Assembly: GCA_963643225.1 (NCBI GenBank)
Contig: CAVIIX010000004.1
Span: 1-64,000 of the forward strand
Length of the DNA stretch: 64,000 nt
Source: UBA1258 sp963643225
GTDB lineage: Bacteria > Bacillota > Clostridia > Lachnospirales > Lachnospiraceae
Reading direction: 5' to 3'
In this document: positions 43,657 through 52,187 of the stretch, piece after piece
Position numbering within the stretch: position 1 is the first letter of the stretch
Layout of the letters: each line of letters opens with the position of its first letter
The notes under the pieces: generated by a model
The model's database searches: none
What the model was told of the DNA's origin: nothing
What the model saw: the letters and a program-made list of their open reading frames with translations, nothing else
Translations under genes and position numbers: made by a program

Positions 43657-45162
43657 ATGAAAAAACGAGGATTGGCAGTGTTGATAACGACCACAATGCT
43701 CCTCTCTGCATGTGGAAACGCAGGCGGAGTAAAGACTAAGGAGGCGCTTATAGAGGGTTACGGTAAAGCGGTTTTGGAAACAGAAGCAGAAAACGGGACG
43801 GTTACCGGTAAGGCAAACATTAAAACCGGTAATTCTTCTTATTCTAATGAAGGATATGTAACAGGCTTTGAAGGAGAACAGGATACCGCAAGCGTTTTAA
43901 TTAAGATTAATGAAGCAGGCTTTTATGACCTGGTTTTTACAATAAAGAGTAACGGAGGCTACAAGGAAAATCACGTATTTGTGGATTTAGTACAGCAGGG
44001 TTCAATCGAATGTGAATCGGGCTCACTTGAAGAAGCAGTTTTAAAGAGAGTTTATTTAGACGGAGGCGACCACGAAATTACGATAAAGAAAAACTGGGGC
44101 TGGATAGACTGGGACAAGCTTACGGTTTATGAAAGCGCACCGCTTCCTGATTCGATTTATGAAGTATCGCCTAAATTGTGTAACGAAAATGCTTCAGACA
44201 ATGCAAAGAGAGTCATGACTTATTTAACAGACATTTACGGAGACTATATTTTATCCGGTCAGTACGGGGAGGGAGGAATCGGCTCCTGGGAGACCTTTAA
44301 GGTAAAGGAAGTAAACGGACAGAAGGCTCCTGCGGTATACGGCCTTGAGCTGGGACATTTGTGTCAGACAGCACTTGATAATAATTTTTCACACTCTTCA
44401 ATCAAGGATGCCATAAAGGTGTGGGAAAACGGCGGAATAGTGACAATGTGCTATCACTGGCTGGCTCCGCAAAAATACATTACCGGCATCTGGTGGAACG
44501 GCTTTAGAACAGCGGCTGTCGACATTCCCCTTGAAAAGATAATGAACGGGGAAGACGAAGAAGGCATGAATTTAATCCTTAACGACATAAAAATTCTGGC
44601 TGAAGCATTACAGGAGCTTGAAGATGCAGGTGTGCCGGTATTATTCAGACCCTTACATGAGGCGGCAGGCGGTTGGTTTTGGTGGGGCGACCACGGAGCG
44701 GATACTTATAAAAAGCTTTACGTTCTTATGTATGAGCAGCTCACAGACGTCTATGGCCTTGATAATCTTATCTGGATATGGAACGGACAGGACGGAGACT
44801 GGTATCCGGGTGATGAATATGTAGACATTATCGGTATAGACATTTACCAGGACGAACATGAATATGCTTCCAATATAAACAGTTTCCTAAAGCTTTATTC
44901 ATGGCTTCCTTCTGCCAATAAAATGATTGTTCTTTCGGAAAACGGCACAATGCCTGATATTGATGCCTGTGTGAGAGACGGCGCCATGTGGGGATTTTTC
45001 TGTACCTGGGAGAAAGACTATGTAGTGACAGGGGATACGGTTGTCAAATATTCCGAGCAGTATACGGAAAAGGAAATGGTAAAGACGATTTATAACCATG
45101 AAAGGGTTATTACTTTAGATGAACTTCCGGATTTAAAAACTTATGAATTCCGGAACAAATAA
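43657..45162 (+). CDS. Surface lipoprotein GH26 beta-mannanase with CBM35-like domain
   Basis: 501-residue enzyme. A lipoprotein signal ends in LLSAC (C19), anchoring it outside the cell. Residues about 45-155 form a CBM35-like sandwich (AENGTVTGKANI, DGGDHEITIKK, WIDWDKLTVYE). The GH26 barrel follows with acid/base E335 (RPLHEAAGGWFWW) and nucleophile E428 (VLSENGTMPD). It would make the first endo cuts in beta-mannan at the surface. GAGG is six bases before ATG 43657; an ATG twelve bases earlier has no site. It opens the long second gene run. Confidence 0.92.
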   Translation: MKKRGLAVLITTTMLLSACGNAGGVKTKEALIEGYGKAVLETEAENGTVTGKANIKTGNSSYSNEGYVTGFEGEQDTASVLIKINEAGFYDLVFTIKSNGGYKENHVFVDLVQQGSIECESGSLEEAVLKRVYLDGGDHEITIKKNWGWIDWDKLTVYESAPLPDSIYEVSPKLCNENASDNAKRVMTYLTDIYGDYILSGQYGEGGIGSWETFKVKEVNGQKAPAVYGLELGHLCQTALDNNFSHSSIKDAIKVWENGGIVTMCYHWLAPQKYITGIWWNGFRTAAVDIPLEKIMNGEDEEGMNLILNDIKILAEALQELEDAGVPVLFRPLHEAAGGWFWWGDHGADTYKKLYVLMYEQLTDVYGLDNLIWIWNGQDGDWYPGDEYVDIIGIDIYQDEHEYASNINSFLKLYSWLPSANKMIVLSENGTMPDIDACVRDGAMWGFFCTWEKDYVVTGDTVVKYSEQYTEKEMVKTIYNHERVITLDELPDLKTYEFRNK

Positions 45163-45180
45163 ACAGGAAGGCTTTTTGTT

Positions 45181-48159
45181 ATGAAAAAAACGGTTAAACA
45201 GCTTGTTTCTTTGGCGGCTGCAGCTGCAATGTTAATAAGTACGGCATTTGCCTATACGAGCATAAATGCTAATGCCGAGACGAATCTTTCAATGGATGAC
45301 TTTGACGACATTGTAAGCACATATTCAATACTTTCGGATTCTGTGACCTACAAGGAATATAAGGCGCAGTATGAAAGCGTATATCCTGAAGAGACAATTA
45401 CGGTGGATGCTTTTTCCTATTCAAGATACGAAGAAAACGATACCGCCGCAACGCCGGAAGCAAGATATGGTATTGACGGAACTGAAAAAGACGGCGTTTT
45501 AACCGGAGAAGATTCCTTAATTGAATTTGAATTTGAGGTAAAGGAAGAAGGCTTTTATAACCTTTCCTTATGTTATTACCCAATTGAGGGTAAATCCTCT
45601 GATATAGAAAGAAGCATTTTCATAGACGGCAAGCTTCCCTTTGAAGAATTTTCGCTTGTTTCCTTCCACAGAGTATGGGTTTATGACTGCGATGCCGATT
45701 ATGTGGAGGGTACTAAGATTTATAACTTTGGCAAAGACAATCAGGGTAACGACAATAAGCCAAAGATGAAGGAAGCGCCTGAATGGATGACAGAATATGC
45801 CTACGATTCGGACGGCTACGTAACTAATCCCTTAAGCGTTTATTTAACAAAGGGTACCCATACGATTTCTCTTTTATCAATAAGAGAGCCGATGCTTCTT
45901 AATTCAATTATTTTTGATAACGCTGAAGCGGTTAAAAGCTATGCAGAGGTAAAGGCAGAGCTTGATGATAAGGGAGCCTTAAATTCTGCAGACGCGCTGA
46001 TTACCTTAGAGGGTGAAAACGTATCAAAGACATCATCCCAGATGCTTTATCCAAAGCAGGATCAGTCCTCGCCCTCTGTTAGTCCTTCTTCCTCCAAAGA
46101 GCTGTTAAACAATTCCGTGGGCGGTGAATCCTGGAGGCTGGTAGGTCAATGGATTGAATGGGATTTTGAAGTGCCAATGACGGGATATTACAACATTTCT
46201 TTATACGACAGACAAAGCTTTTCGCGAGGCGTGCACGTATCAAGACGTATCACAATCGACGGTGCGGTACCGTTTGAAGAAATGAACGATTACGCCTTTG
46301 ACTATGATAATTCCTGGCGTGAGGACGTTTTATCAGACGATGAAGGAAATGCCTACAGCTTTTATTTAACAGCAGGCCACCACACCATCCGAATGGAGGT
46401 AGTGCTTGGTGAATTCTCTGAAATCGTAGGTCTTGTAGAGGATGCTGTAAGACAGCTTAATGCAATTTACAGACAGGTTATTAAGGTAACGGGTGTAAGC
46501 CCTGATACCTACAGAGACTATCAGATAGAAGCTACACTTCCGAAATTGCATGACGAGCTGGTGGCCGCAAGAGAAACGCTTCAGACAGCGCTTGATATGT
46601 TAATAGAGGTGGCAGATAAGAACACCGATAAAAAGACGGCTCTTATCACTATGATAGATCAGTTAGACGAGCTTATTGAAGATGCTGAATATTTTGTAAG
46701 AACCATTTCCTCCTACAAAATAAATGTAAGAGCCTTAGGTACCTGGATTACAACGGTTATAAGCCAGCCCTTACAGATAGACAGAATCAATATTTACTCG
46801 CCTAATATGACAGTTAAATATGAAAACACAGGCTTTTTGGCAGGAGCAGCCTATGAAATATCAAGACTTTATTATTCATTCATTATCGACTACAACAACA
46901 TCGGTTCTGTAGCAGACAGTGAAGAAACAGAAGCCATTACCCTCTGGGTAGGCTCCGGTCGAGACCAGGCAAACGTTATAAAGGCTTTAATAGATGAAGA
47001 CTTTACAGGCAGAACCGGCATAAGCGTAAACGTACAGTTAGTTGATATGTCTACACTTTTAAAGGCTCAGCTTGTGGGAGAGGGTCCAGACGTAGCAATT
47101 CAGGTAGCAAATACAAACGGTGTGGCAGGTGCCGTTCTTTATACAGGTAATGATACTCCGGTTAACTACGGTATCAGAAATGCGGTACTTGATTTAACGC
47201 AGTTTGATGACCTTAGCGAAGTGCTTGCCCGCTTCCCAGAAGCTTCGGTAACTCAGTTTAGCTATGACGGCGCTGTATATGCGCTTCCGGAAACCATCAC
47301 CTATCCGGTTATGTATTACCGTAAGGACATCCTTGCTGAAATCGGTCTGGACGTACCAAAAACCTGGAGTGATGTAAAGGTAGCAATGACGGTACTGGCA
47401 AAGAACCAGATGGAATTTGGTATGCTTGCAAACGAACAGCTATTTGCTTCCCTTTTATACCAAAACGGCGGCGAATATTACAACGAAGCAGGAACTGCCT
47501 CGGCTCTGGATTCAGACATTGCGGTAAACACCTTTAAAGAATTCTGCGAATATTATACAGATTATAAAATCGATAAAGAAACCTCAGTTGAAGAAAGATT
47601 CCGTACAGGTGAGTGTCCTTTAATGATTGCCGACTACACTACATACAATAATTTTGCGGTATCTGCTCCTGATATTGCGGGACTTTGGAGCTTTACACAG
47701 ATTCCTGGTACGATAAAGGAAGACGGGACAGTAGACCACTCCGTAGCCTGCACGGGGCTTGCCACCATGATAATGGCAGACACAGAGCATGCAAAGGCCT
47801 CCTGGGAATTTGCAAAGTGGTGGACCAGTACTGAGACGCAGGTTAATTACGGAAGAGAAATGGAGGGCTTAATGGGAAGTGCTGCAAGAGTACCTACCGC
47901 CAATTATGAAGCCTTCTTACAGATGCCCTGGCCGGTTGAAGACTTTGAAACCTTAAAGGAATCAATGAGTCACGCAAAGGGAATTCCTCAGGTACCGGGC
48001 GGTTATTATTCCTGGAGAAACGTTTACAACGCTTTCTACACAGTAGTAACGGATTTTGATACGGCACTTCCAAGAGAAGAGTTAATGGATAAGGTTATTT
48101 ATATTAACGCAGAAATAGATTATAAGCGCGAGGAACTCGAGCTTGACAAAGAAAATTAG
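45181..48159 (+). CDS. Giant (992-residue) sugar-binding protein with CBM-like domains
   Basis: A secreted protein with a plain signal peptide (cut near ANA-ET, residue 32) and no lipobox. Residues about 54-253 and 273-406 are two beta-sandwich modules with CBM35-like features (LIEFEFEVKEEGFYNLSL, then WIEWDFEVPMTGYYNISLY); residues 414-527 are helical (AARETLQTALDMLIEVADK); residues about 581-960 are an ABC solute-binding domain (ITLWVGSGRDQANVIKALI, YALPETITYPVMYYRKDIL). It is more than twice the usual length. The permease pair directly downstream is its partner. Since nothing anchors it, it may stay bound through its helical part or through a partner such as the NHL or DUF5696 proteins. 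Confidence 0.85.
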   Translation: MKKTVKQLVSLAAAAAMLISTAFAYTSINANAETNLSMDDFDDIVSTYSILSDSVTYKEYKAQYESVYPEETITVDAFSYSRYEENDTAATPEARYGIDGTEKDGVLTGEDSLIEFEFEVKEEGFYNLSLCYYPIEGKSSDIERSIFIDGKLPFEEFSLVSFHRVWVYDCDADYVEGTKIYNFGKDNQGNDNKPKMKEAPEWMTEYAYDSDGYVTNPLSVYLTKGTHTISLLSIREPMLLNSIIFDNAEAVKSYAEVKAELDDKGALNSADALITLEGENVSKTSSQMLYPKQDQSSPSVSPSSSKELLNNSVGGESWRLVGQWIEWDFEVPMTGYYNISLYDRQSFSRGVHVSRRITIDGAVPFEEMNDYAFDYDNSWREDVLSDDEGNAYSFYLTAGHHTIRMEVVLGEFSEIVGLVEDAVRQLNAIYRQVIKVTGVSPDTYRDYQIEATLPKLHDELVAARETLQTALDMLIEVADKNTDKKTALITMIDQLDELIEDAEYFVRTISSYKINVRALGTWITTVISQPLQIDRINIYSPNMTVKYENTGFLAGAAYEISRLYYSFIIDYNNIGSVADSEETEAITLWVGSGRDQANVIKALIDEDFTGRTGISVNVQLVDMSTLLKAQLVGEGPDVAIQVANTNGVAGAVLYTGNDTPVNYGIRNAVLDLTQFDDLSEVLARFPEASVTQFSYDGAVYALPETITYPVMYYRKDILAEIGLDVPKTWSDVKVAMTVLAKNQMEFGMLANEQLFASLLYQNGGEYYNEAGTASALDSDIAVNTFKEFCEYYTDYKIDKETSVEERFRTGECPLMIADYTTYNNFAVSAPDIAGLWSFTQIPGTIKEDGTVDHSVACTGLATMIMADTEHAKASWEFAKWWTSTETQVNYGREMEGLMGSAARVPTANYEAFLQMPWPVEDFETLKESMSHAKGIPQVPGGYYSWRNVYNAFYTVVTDFDTALPREELMDKVIYINAEIDYKREELELDKEN

Positions 48160-48173
48160 GAAAGGAGAACAAA

Positions 48174-49151
48174 ATGCAGGATATTGATGCAGTCAAAGAG
48201 TCCATGGCTGAAAATGATTTTGGCGTGTCACAGGAAGCCCTTGATATAGCCAAAAAGCAGGCAAAGCTTTCTTATCAGATAAAGAGAAACAAAGCTTCCT
48301 ATATGATGATGGCTCCATATTTTATATTGTTCTTCTTTTTTACGGTACTTCCCGTTGCAATGAGTATTTTCTTTTCCTTTACCTATTACAACATGTTGGA
48401 AATGCCTGAATTTATCGGCTGGAAGAACTACATTAAATTGTTCCTTGAGGATGATATCTTCCTGGTTTCTTTAAAGAACACCTTAATCCTTGCGGTAATC
48501 ACGGGTCCGGTTTCCTATTTTCTGTGCTTACTCTTTGCATGGATTATCAATGAATTTAAGGGCTGGCTCAGAGCCTTCTTAACCCTTATATTCTATGCTC
48601 CTTCAATATGCGGTAACGCATACGTCGTATGGAACCTGATTTTATCCGGTGACAGATACGGTTATTTAAATGGTATTTTATTAAAGCTTGGCATCCTGGA
48701 TGAAGCGATTGTTTGGATGAAGACTGAAGAATACGTATTGCCCATGCTTATCGTGGTGCAGCTGTGGTTATCTCTTGGTACAGGCTTCCTTTCCTTTATT
48801 GCAGGCTTACAGACAGTAGATAAATCTCTTTATGAGGCAGCAGCCTTAGACGGAGTTAGGAACCGCTGGCAGGAGCTGTGGTATGTGACGCTTCCGGCCA
48901 TGAAGCCTCAGCTTATGTTCGGTGCGGTTATGCAGATTACACAGTCCTTTGCAATCGCAGACGTTTCGATTCAGCTGGCAGGTAACCCTTCGGTCAACTA
49001 TTCCGGTGCAACGGTTGTAACCCACTTGCTTGACTACGGTACCGTACGTTTCGAAATGGGTTATGCATCGGCAATTGCCACCGTTCTGTTCTTACTGATG
49101 GTAGGCTCCAATAAGCTTGTTCAGAAGCTTTTAGGAAGGGTAGGTGAATAG
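48174..49151 (+). CDS. CUT1 sugar ABC permease, first pair, UgpA/MalF type
   Basis: 325-residue inner-membrane permease with six helices after a 45-residue cytoplasmic N-terminus. The ATPase-contact EAA loop reads YEAAALDGVRNRWQELWYV near residue 220. It lies 14 bases after the giant binding protein and is followed directly by its partner permease. Substrate is likely a mannan-derived oligosaccharide. Confidence 0.92.
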   Translation: MQDIDAVKESMAENDFGVSQEALDIAKKQAKLSYQIKRNKASYMMMAPYFILFFFFTVLPVAMSIFFSFTYYNMLEMPEFIGWKNYIKLFLEDDIFLVSLKNTLILAVITGPVSYFLCLLFAWIINEFKGWLRAFLTLIFYAPSICGNAYVVWNLILSGDRYGYLNGILLKLGILDEAIVWMKTEEYVLPMLIVVQLWLSLGTGFLSFIAGLQTVDKSLYEAAALDGVRNRWQELWYVTLPAMKPQLMFGAVMQITQSFAIADVSIQLAGNPSVNYSGATVVTHLLDYGTVRFEMGYASAIATVLFLLMVGSNKLVQKLLGRVGE

Positions 49152-49152
49152 T

Positions 49153-50055
49153 ATGGCAAAAGAAAAAGACTATTTAAAGCCCTATAAAAAGCGCAGATTT
49201 TTTAAACCAAAGGAAAAGAAATTAAACCGTTCCATGGCCGGAAACACAATGCTGTTTATTTTAATGGCATTCTGTGGTGTGGCAATGGTGCTTCCTTTGG
49301 TAATGGTAATTAATAACTGCTTAAAGCCACTTGATGAGCTTTATCAGTTCCCACCTAAGATTTTTGTAAGAAACCCTACTCTTGAAAACTTCGGAGATTT
49401 ATTCACCCTGATGAATGACTCCTGGGTGCCTTTTTCAAGATACATTTTAAACACAATCATCATTACAGGTGGTGGCATGGTGGGGCACGTTATTATTGCT
49501 TCCCTTGCAGCATATCCTCTGGCAAAGCATAATTTTCCTGGAAAGAGCATTTTATTTGGCATGGTAGTACTTTCCATGATGTTCTCCTGGACAGTTACAC
49601 AGACGCCTCAGTACATGATTATTTCATGGCTCCATATTAACAATTCCTACTGGGCACTTATTTTACCTGCATGCTCCTTTGGTATGGGTCTTTACCTTAT
49701 GAAGCAGTTTATGGAGCAGCTACCCGACTCCCTTATGGAATCGGCAAGACTTGACGGCGCAAGCGAATGGCATATTTTCTGGAAAATAGTAATGCCAAAC
49801 GTAAAGCCTGCATGGCTTACGCTTGCGATTTTCCAGTTCCAGCAGATGTGGGGGAACACAGGCTCAACCTTCTTAAGAGACGAAGAATTAAAGCCCTTAC
49901 AGTTTGCACTTTTCCAGATTAGTGCAGGCGGTACCGCAAGAGCAGGCGCTGCAGCGGCAGTTACCTTTATAATCGCTGCAGTTCCCATTACGTTCTTCTT
50001 AATCTGTCAAAAGAACGTACTTGAGACTATGACCACATCAGGTATGAAGGATTAA
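49153..50055 (+). CDS. CUT1 sugar ABC permease, first pair, UgpE/MalG type
   Basis: 300-residue second half of the channel. The EAA loop is MESARLDGASEWHIFWKIV. GTG at 49144 is also in frame, but ATG 49153, one base after the upstream stop and six bases after GGTG, is preferred. No ATPase gene is nearby, so the pair must recruit a general MsmX/UgpC-type ATPase. Confidence 0.92.
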   Translation: MAKEKDYLKPYKKRRFFKPKEKKLNRSMAGNTMLFILMAFCGVAMVLPLVMVINNCLKPLDELYQFPPKIFVRNPTLENFGDLFTLMNDSWVPFSRYILNTIIITGGGMVGHVIIASLAAYPLAKHNFPGKSILFGMVVLSMMFSWTVTQTPQYMIISWLHINNSYWALILPACSFGMGLYLMKQFMEQLPDSLMESARLDGASEWHIFWKIVMPNVKPAWLTLAIFQFQQMWGNTGSTFLRDEELKPLQFALFQISAGGTARAGAAAAVTFIIAAVPITFFLICQKNVLETMTTSGMKD

Positions 50056-50069
50056 GGAGGCGGATGGAT

Positions 50070-51545
50070 ATGAAGAAAAACATGCTTATAAAATCCGTAT
50101 CTTTAATACTCTCAGGAATTGTGCTTGCCACTACTCTTTCAATAGATGCAAGTGCCAACACACTTCCCTATGATACGTACAATTACGATTACAGAGAATA
50201 CATACACTACACTCCCGCAGCCTATATTCCGGATGGAAACATTAATGTAGCCACCTATGAATATGAAGGTGAAGCAATTGGAAAGCTTTTAAATCCACAG
50301 GATATATGTATGGATGAGGAAGGTCTTATCTACATTGCTGATACCGGCAATAACAGAGTAATAGTGCTTAACAACAAAATGGATAAGGTAGAGGATGTTA
50401 TTTCAACCTTTGACAATAACGGTACACAGGATTCCTTTAATCAGCCCTACGGCGTATGCGTGTCGGAAGCAGGTCTTATCTACATTGCAGACTCACAGAA
50501 TCGACGAATCGTAGTGCTTGAAAAGGACCACACTTTTGTAAGAATAGTTGATAATCCACAGTCGGAAAGCCTAGAAGACAATTTCGTATTTACTCCTTTG
50601 CGCCTCACCGTTGACTATGCAAACAGAATTTACGTAATTGCCCAGAACATGTTTGAAGGCATCATGGTATTTGAATCAAATGGTACCTTCTCAAGCTTTT
50701 TTGGCACCATCGACGTAGACATTTCACTTTGGGAAAAATTTTGGAAGAGAATTGCCACAAAAGAAGAGCGTACAAAACAGAAATTATACATTCCTACTGA
50801 ATTTACAGGTCTTGACATTGATCCTGATGGCTTTGTATACGCCACAAACATTGATGCAGACGGCATTCAGGGCGTAAGACGACTTAATCCAAGAGGAGAG
50901 GACATCATTAAAAAAGGTGAAACCTTAAATCTTGGCGGCGATTTACAGATTGACGGTTCTACCGAATATGCAGGTCCCAGCCAGTTTGTAGACGTTGTAT
51001 ACAGAGAAAACGGTATTTATTCATGCTTAGACCGAAAGCGTGGCAGAATATTTACCTACGACCACGAAGGAAATCTTTTATACATCTTCGGAGGTCTCGG
51101 TACACAGACAGGTACCTTTATACTTCCTTCAGCCATCGAGGATATCGGCGGAAGAATCGTAACAGTAGATGCTACTCTAGGAGAAATCGTTTCTTTTGCA
51201 GTAACCGAATACGGCGATTTAATCAACAGGGCAGTTGCCCTTAGATATGACGGCGATGAAACGGAAGCAGTTGCACTCTGGGAAAGAGTTTTAGAGCTCG
51301 ATGAAGACAATGAGCTTGCCCATGTGGGTATAGGTAAGGCTTATCTTACAGCCGGCGACTACGAGGCGGCCATGGAACACTTAGAGCTTGGCATGAACAG
51401 AGAGCACTATTCGGTGGCCTATAAGCGCTACAGAAACAATTTACTTGTGGAAAACGCAAGCCTTTTCTTATCAATACTGGCAGTCCTGATAGTTGCTTTA
51501 GTGGTTTATAAGAAAATTAAAAACAAAAAGAAAGGAGCCGCTTAG
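50070..51545 (+). CDS. Secreted NHL-repeat / TPR protein with C-terminal membrane anchor
   Basis: 491-residue envelope protein. A signal peptide (cut near DASA-NT, residue 28) leads to an NHL beta-propeller, residues about 65-350 (ICMDEEGLIYIADTGNNRV and VCVSEAGLIYIADSQNRR are two clear blades), then a tetratricopeptide pair at about 385-435 (EAVALWERVLELDEDNELA, YLTAGDYEAAMEHLELG), and a C-terminal helix (SLFLSILAVLIVALVVYKK) with a basic tail. It thus faces outward, held at the membrane. AAGGAGG nine bases upstream picks ATG 50070. Its place between permeases and Yip1 suggests a scaffold or receptor for the import machine. Confidence 0.8.
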   Translation: MKKNMLIKSVSLILSGIVLATTLSIDASANTLPYDTYNYDYREYIHYTPAAYIPDGNINVATYEYEGEAIGKLLNPQDICMDEEGLIYIADTGNNRVIVLNNKMDKVEDVISTFDNNGTQDSFNQPYGVCVSEAGLIYIADSQNRRIVVLEKDHTFVRIVDNPQSESLEDNFVFTPLRLTVDYANRIYVIAQNMFEGIMVFESNGTFSSFFGTIDVDISLWEKFWKRIATKEERTKQKLYIPTEFTGLDIDPDGFVYATNIDADGIQGVRRLNPRGEDIIKKGETLNLGGDLQIDGSTEYAGPSQFVDVVYRENGIYSCLDRKRGRIFTYDHEGNLLYIFGGLGTQTGTFILPSAIEDIGGRIVTVDATLGEIVSFAVTEYGDLINRAVALRYDGDETEAVALWERVLELDEDNELAHVGIGKAYLTAGDYEAAMEHLELGMNREHYSVAYKRYRNNLLVENASLFLSILAVLIVALVVYKKIKNKKKGAA

Positions 51546-51546
51546 G

Positions 51547-52179
51547 ATGAAAAGCGCTTTTTCAAAAGAAAAATGGAAATATCTGCTTTATACGCTTTCA
51601 CATCCCATGGACGGATATTACTGGATCCGACATGCCGAAAAGGGAAGCGTGCCAATTGCCATTCTAATGGTAATTGTCTTTTCCATTTCTTTTACAGTTA
51701 ACAGACTGTGTGCAAGCTTTGTGGTAAATGATTTGGACCCAAGAGGCATTGACAGTTTAATAGATCTTGCGGGTGTTTTAGCCTTCTATCTGCTTTTATG
51801 CGTAGGTAACTGGTCAATCACATGCTTAATGAGCGGCGAAGGACGCCTTAAGGATATAGCAATTGCGGTAGGCTACGGCACCACCCCCATCAGCTTTGTA
51901 CTGTTGCTTTCTACATTAATAAGCCGGTTCATAGCCGATGACGAGCAGGCCTTTTACGGACTCTTAATAGGTGCAGGAATTGCCTACGGCGTCATCATGA
52001 TACTTATCGGTATTATGCAGGTACATAACTATTCACTTGGTAAAACACTTGTGACACTTTTACTTACATTTTTGGCAATGTTAATAATCGTGTTCTTAAT
52101 TCTTTTATTAAGTAATCTGTTGGGACTTGTATTTAATTTCTTTAGAAGCGTTTACACAGAGCTTCTTTATAAGGCATAG
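51547..52179 (+). CDS. Yip1-family membrane protein
   Basis: 210-residue protein with five hydrophobic helices of the Yip1 type (HPMDGYYWIRHAEKGSVPIA at the start; DIAIAVGYGTTPISFVLLL in the middle). It follows the NHL gene after one base and precedes DUF5696 by eight. The family's bacterial function is unknown; conserved placement beside DUF5696 and sugar transporters is, to my recollection, seen in other Firmicutes. Confidence 0.72.
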   Translation: MKSAFSKEKWKYLLYTLSHPMDGYYWIRHAEKGSVPIAILMVIVFSISFTVNRLCASFVVNDLDPRGIDSLIDLAGVLAFYLLLCVGNWSITCLMSGEGRLKDIAIAVGYGTTPISFVLLLSTLISRFIADDEQAFYGLLIGAGIAYGVIMILIGIMQVHNYSLGKTLVTLLLTFLAMLIIVFLILLLSNLLGLVFNFFRSVYTELLYKA

Positions 52180-52187
52180 GAGGGCAT

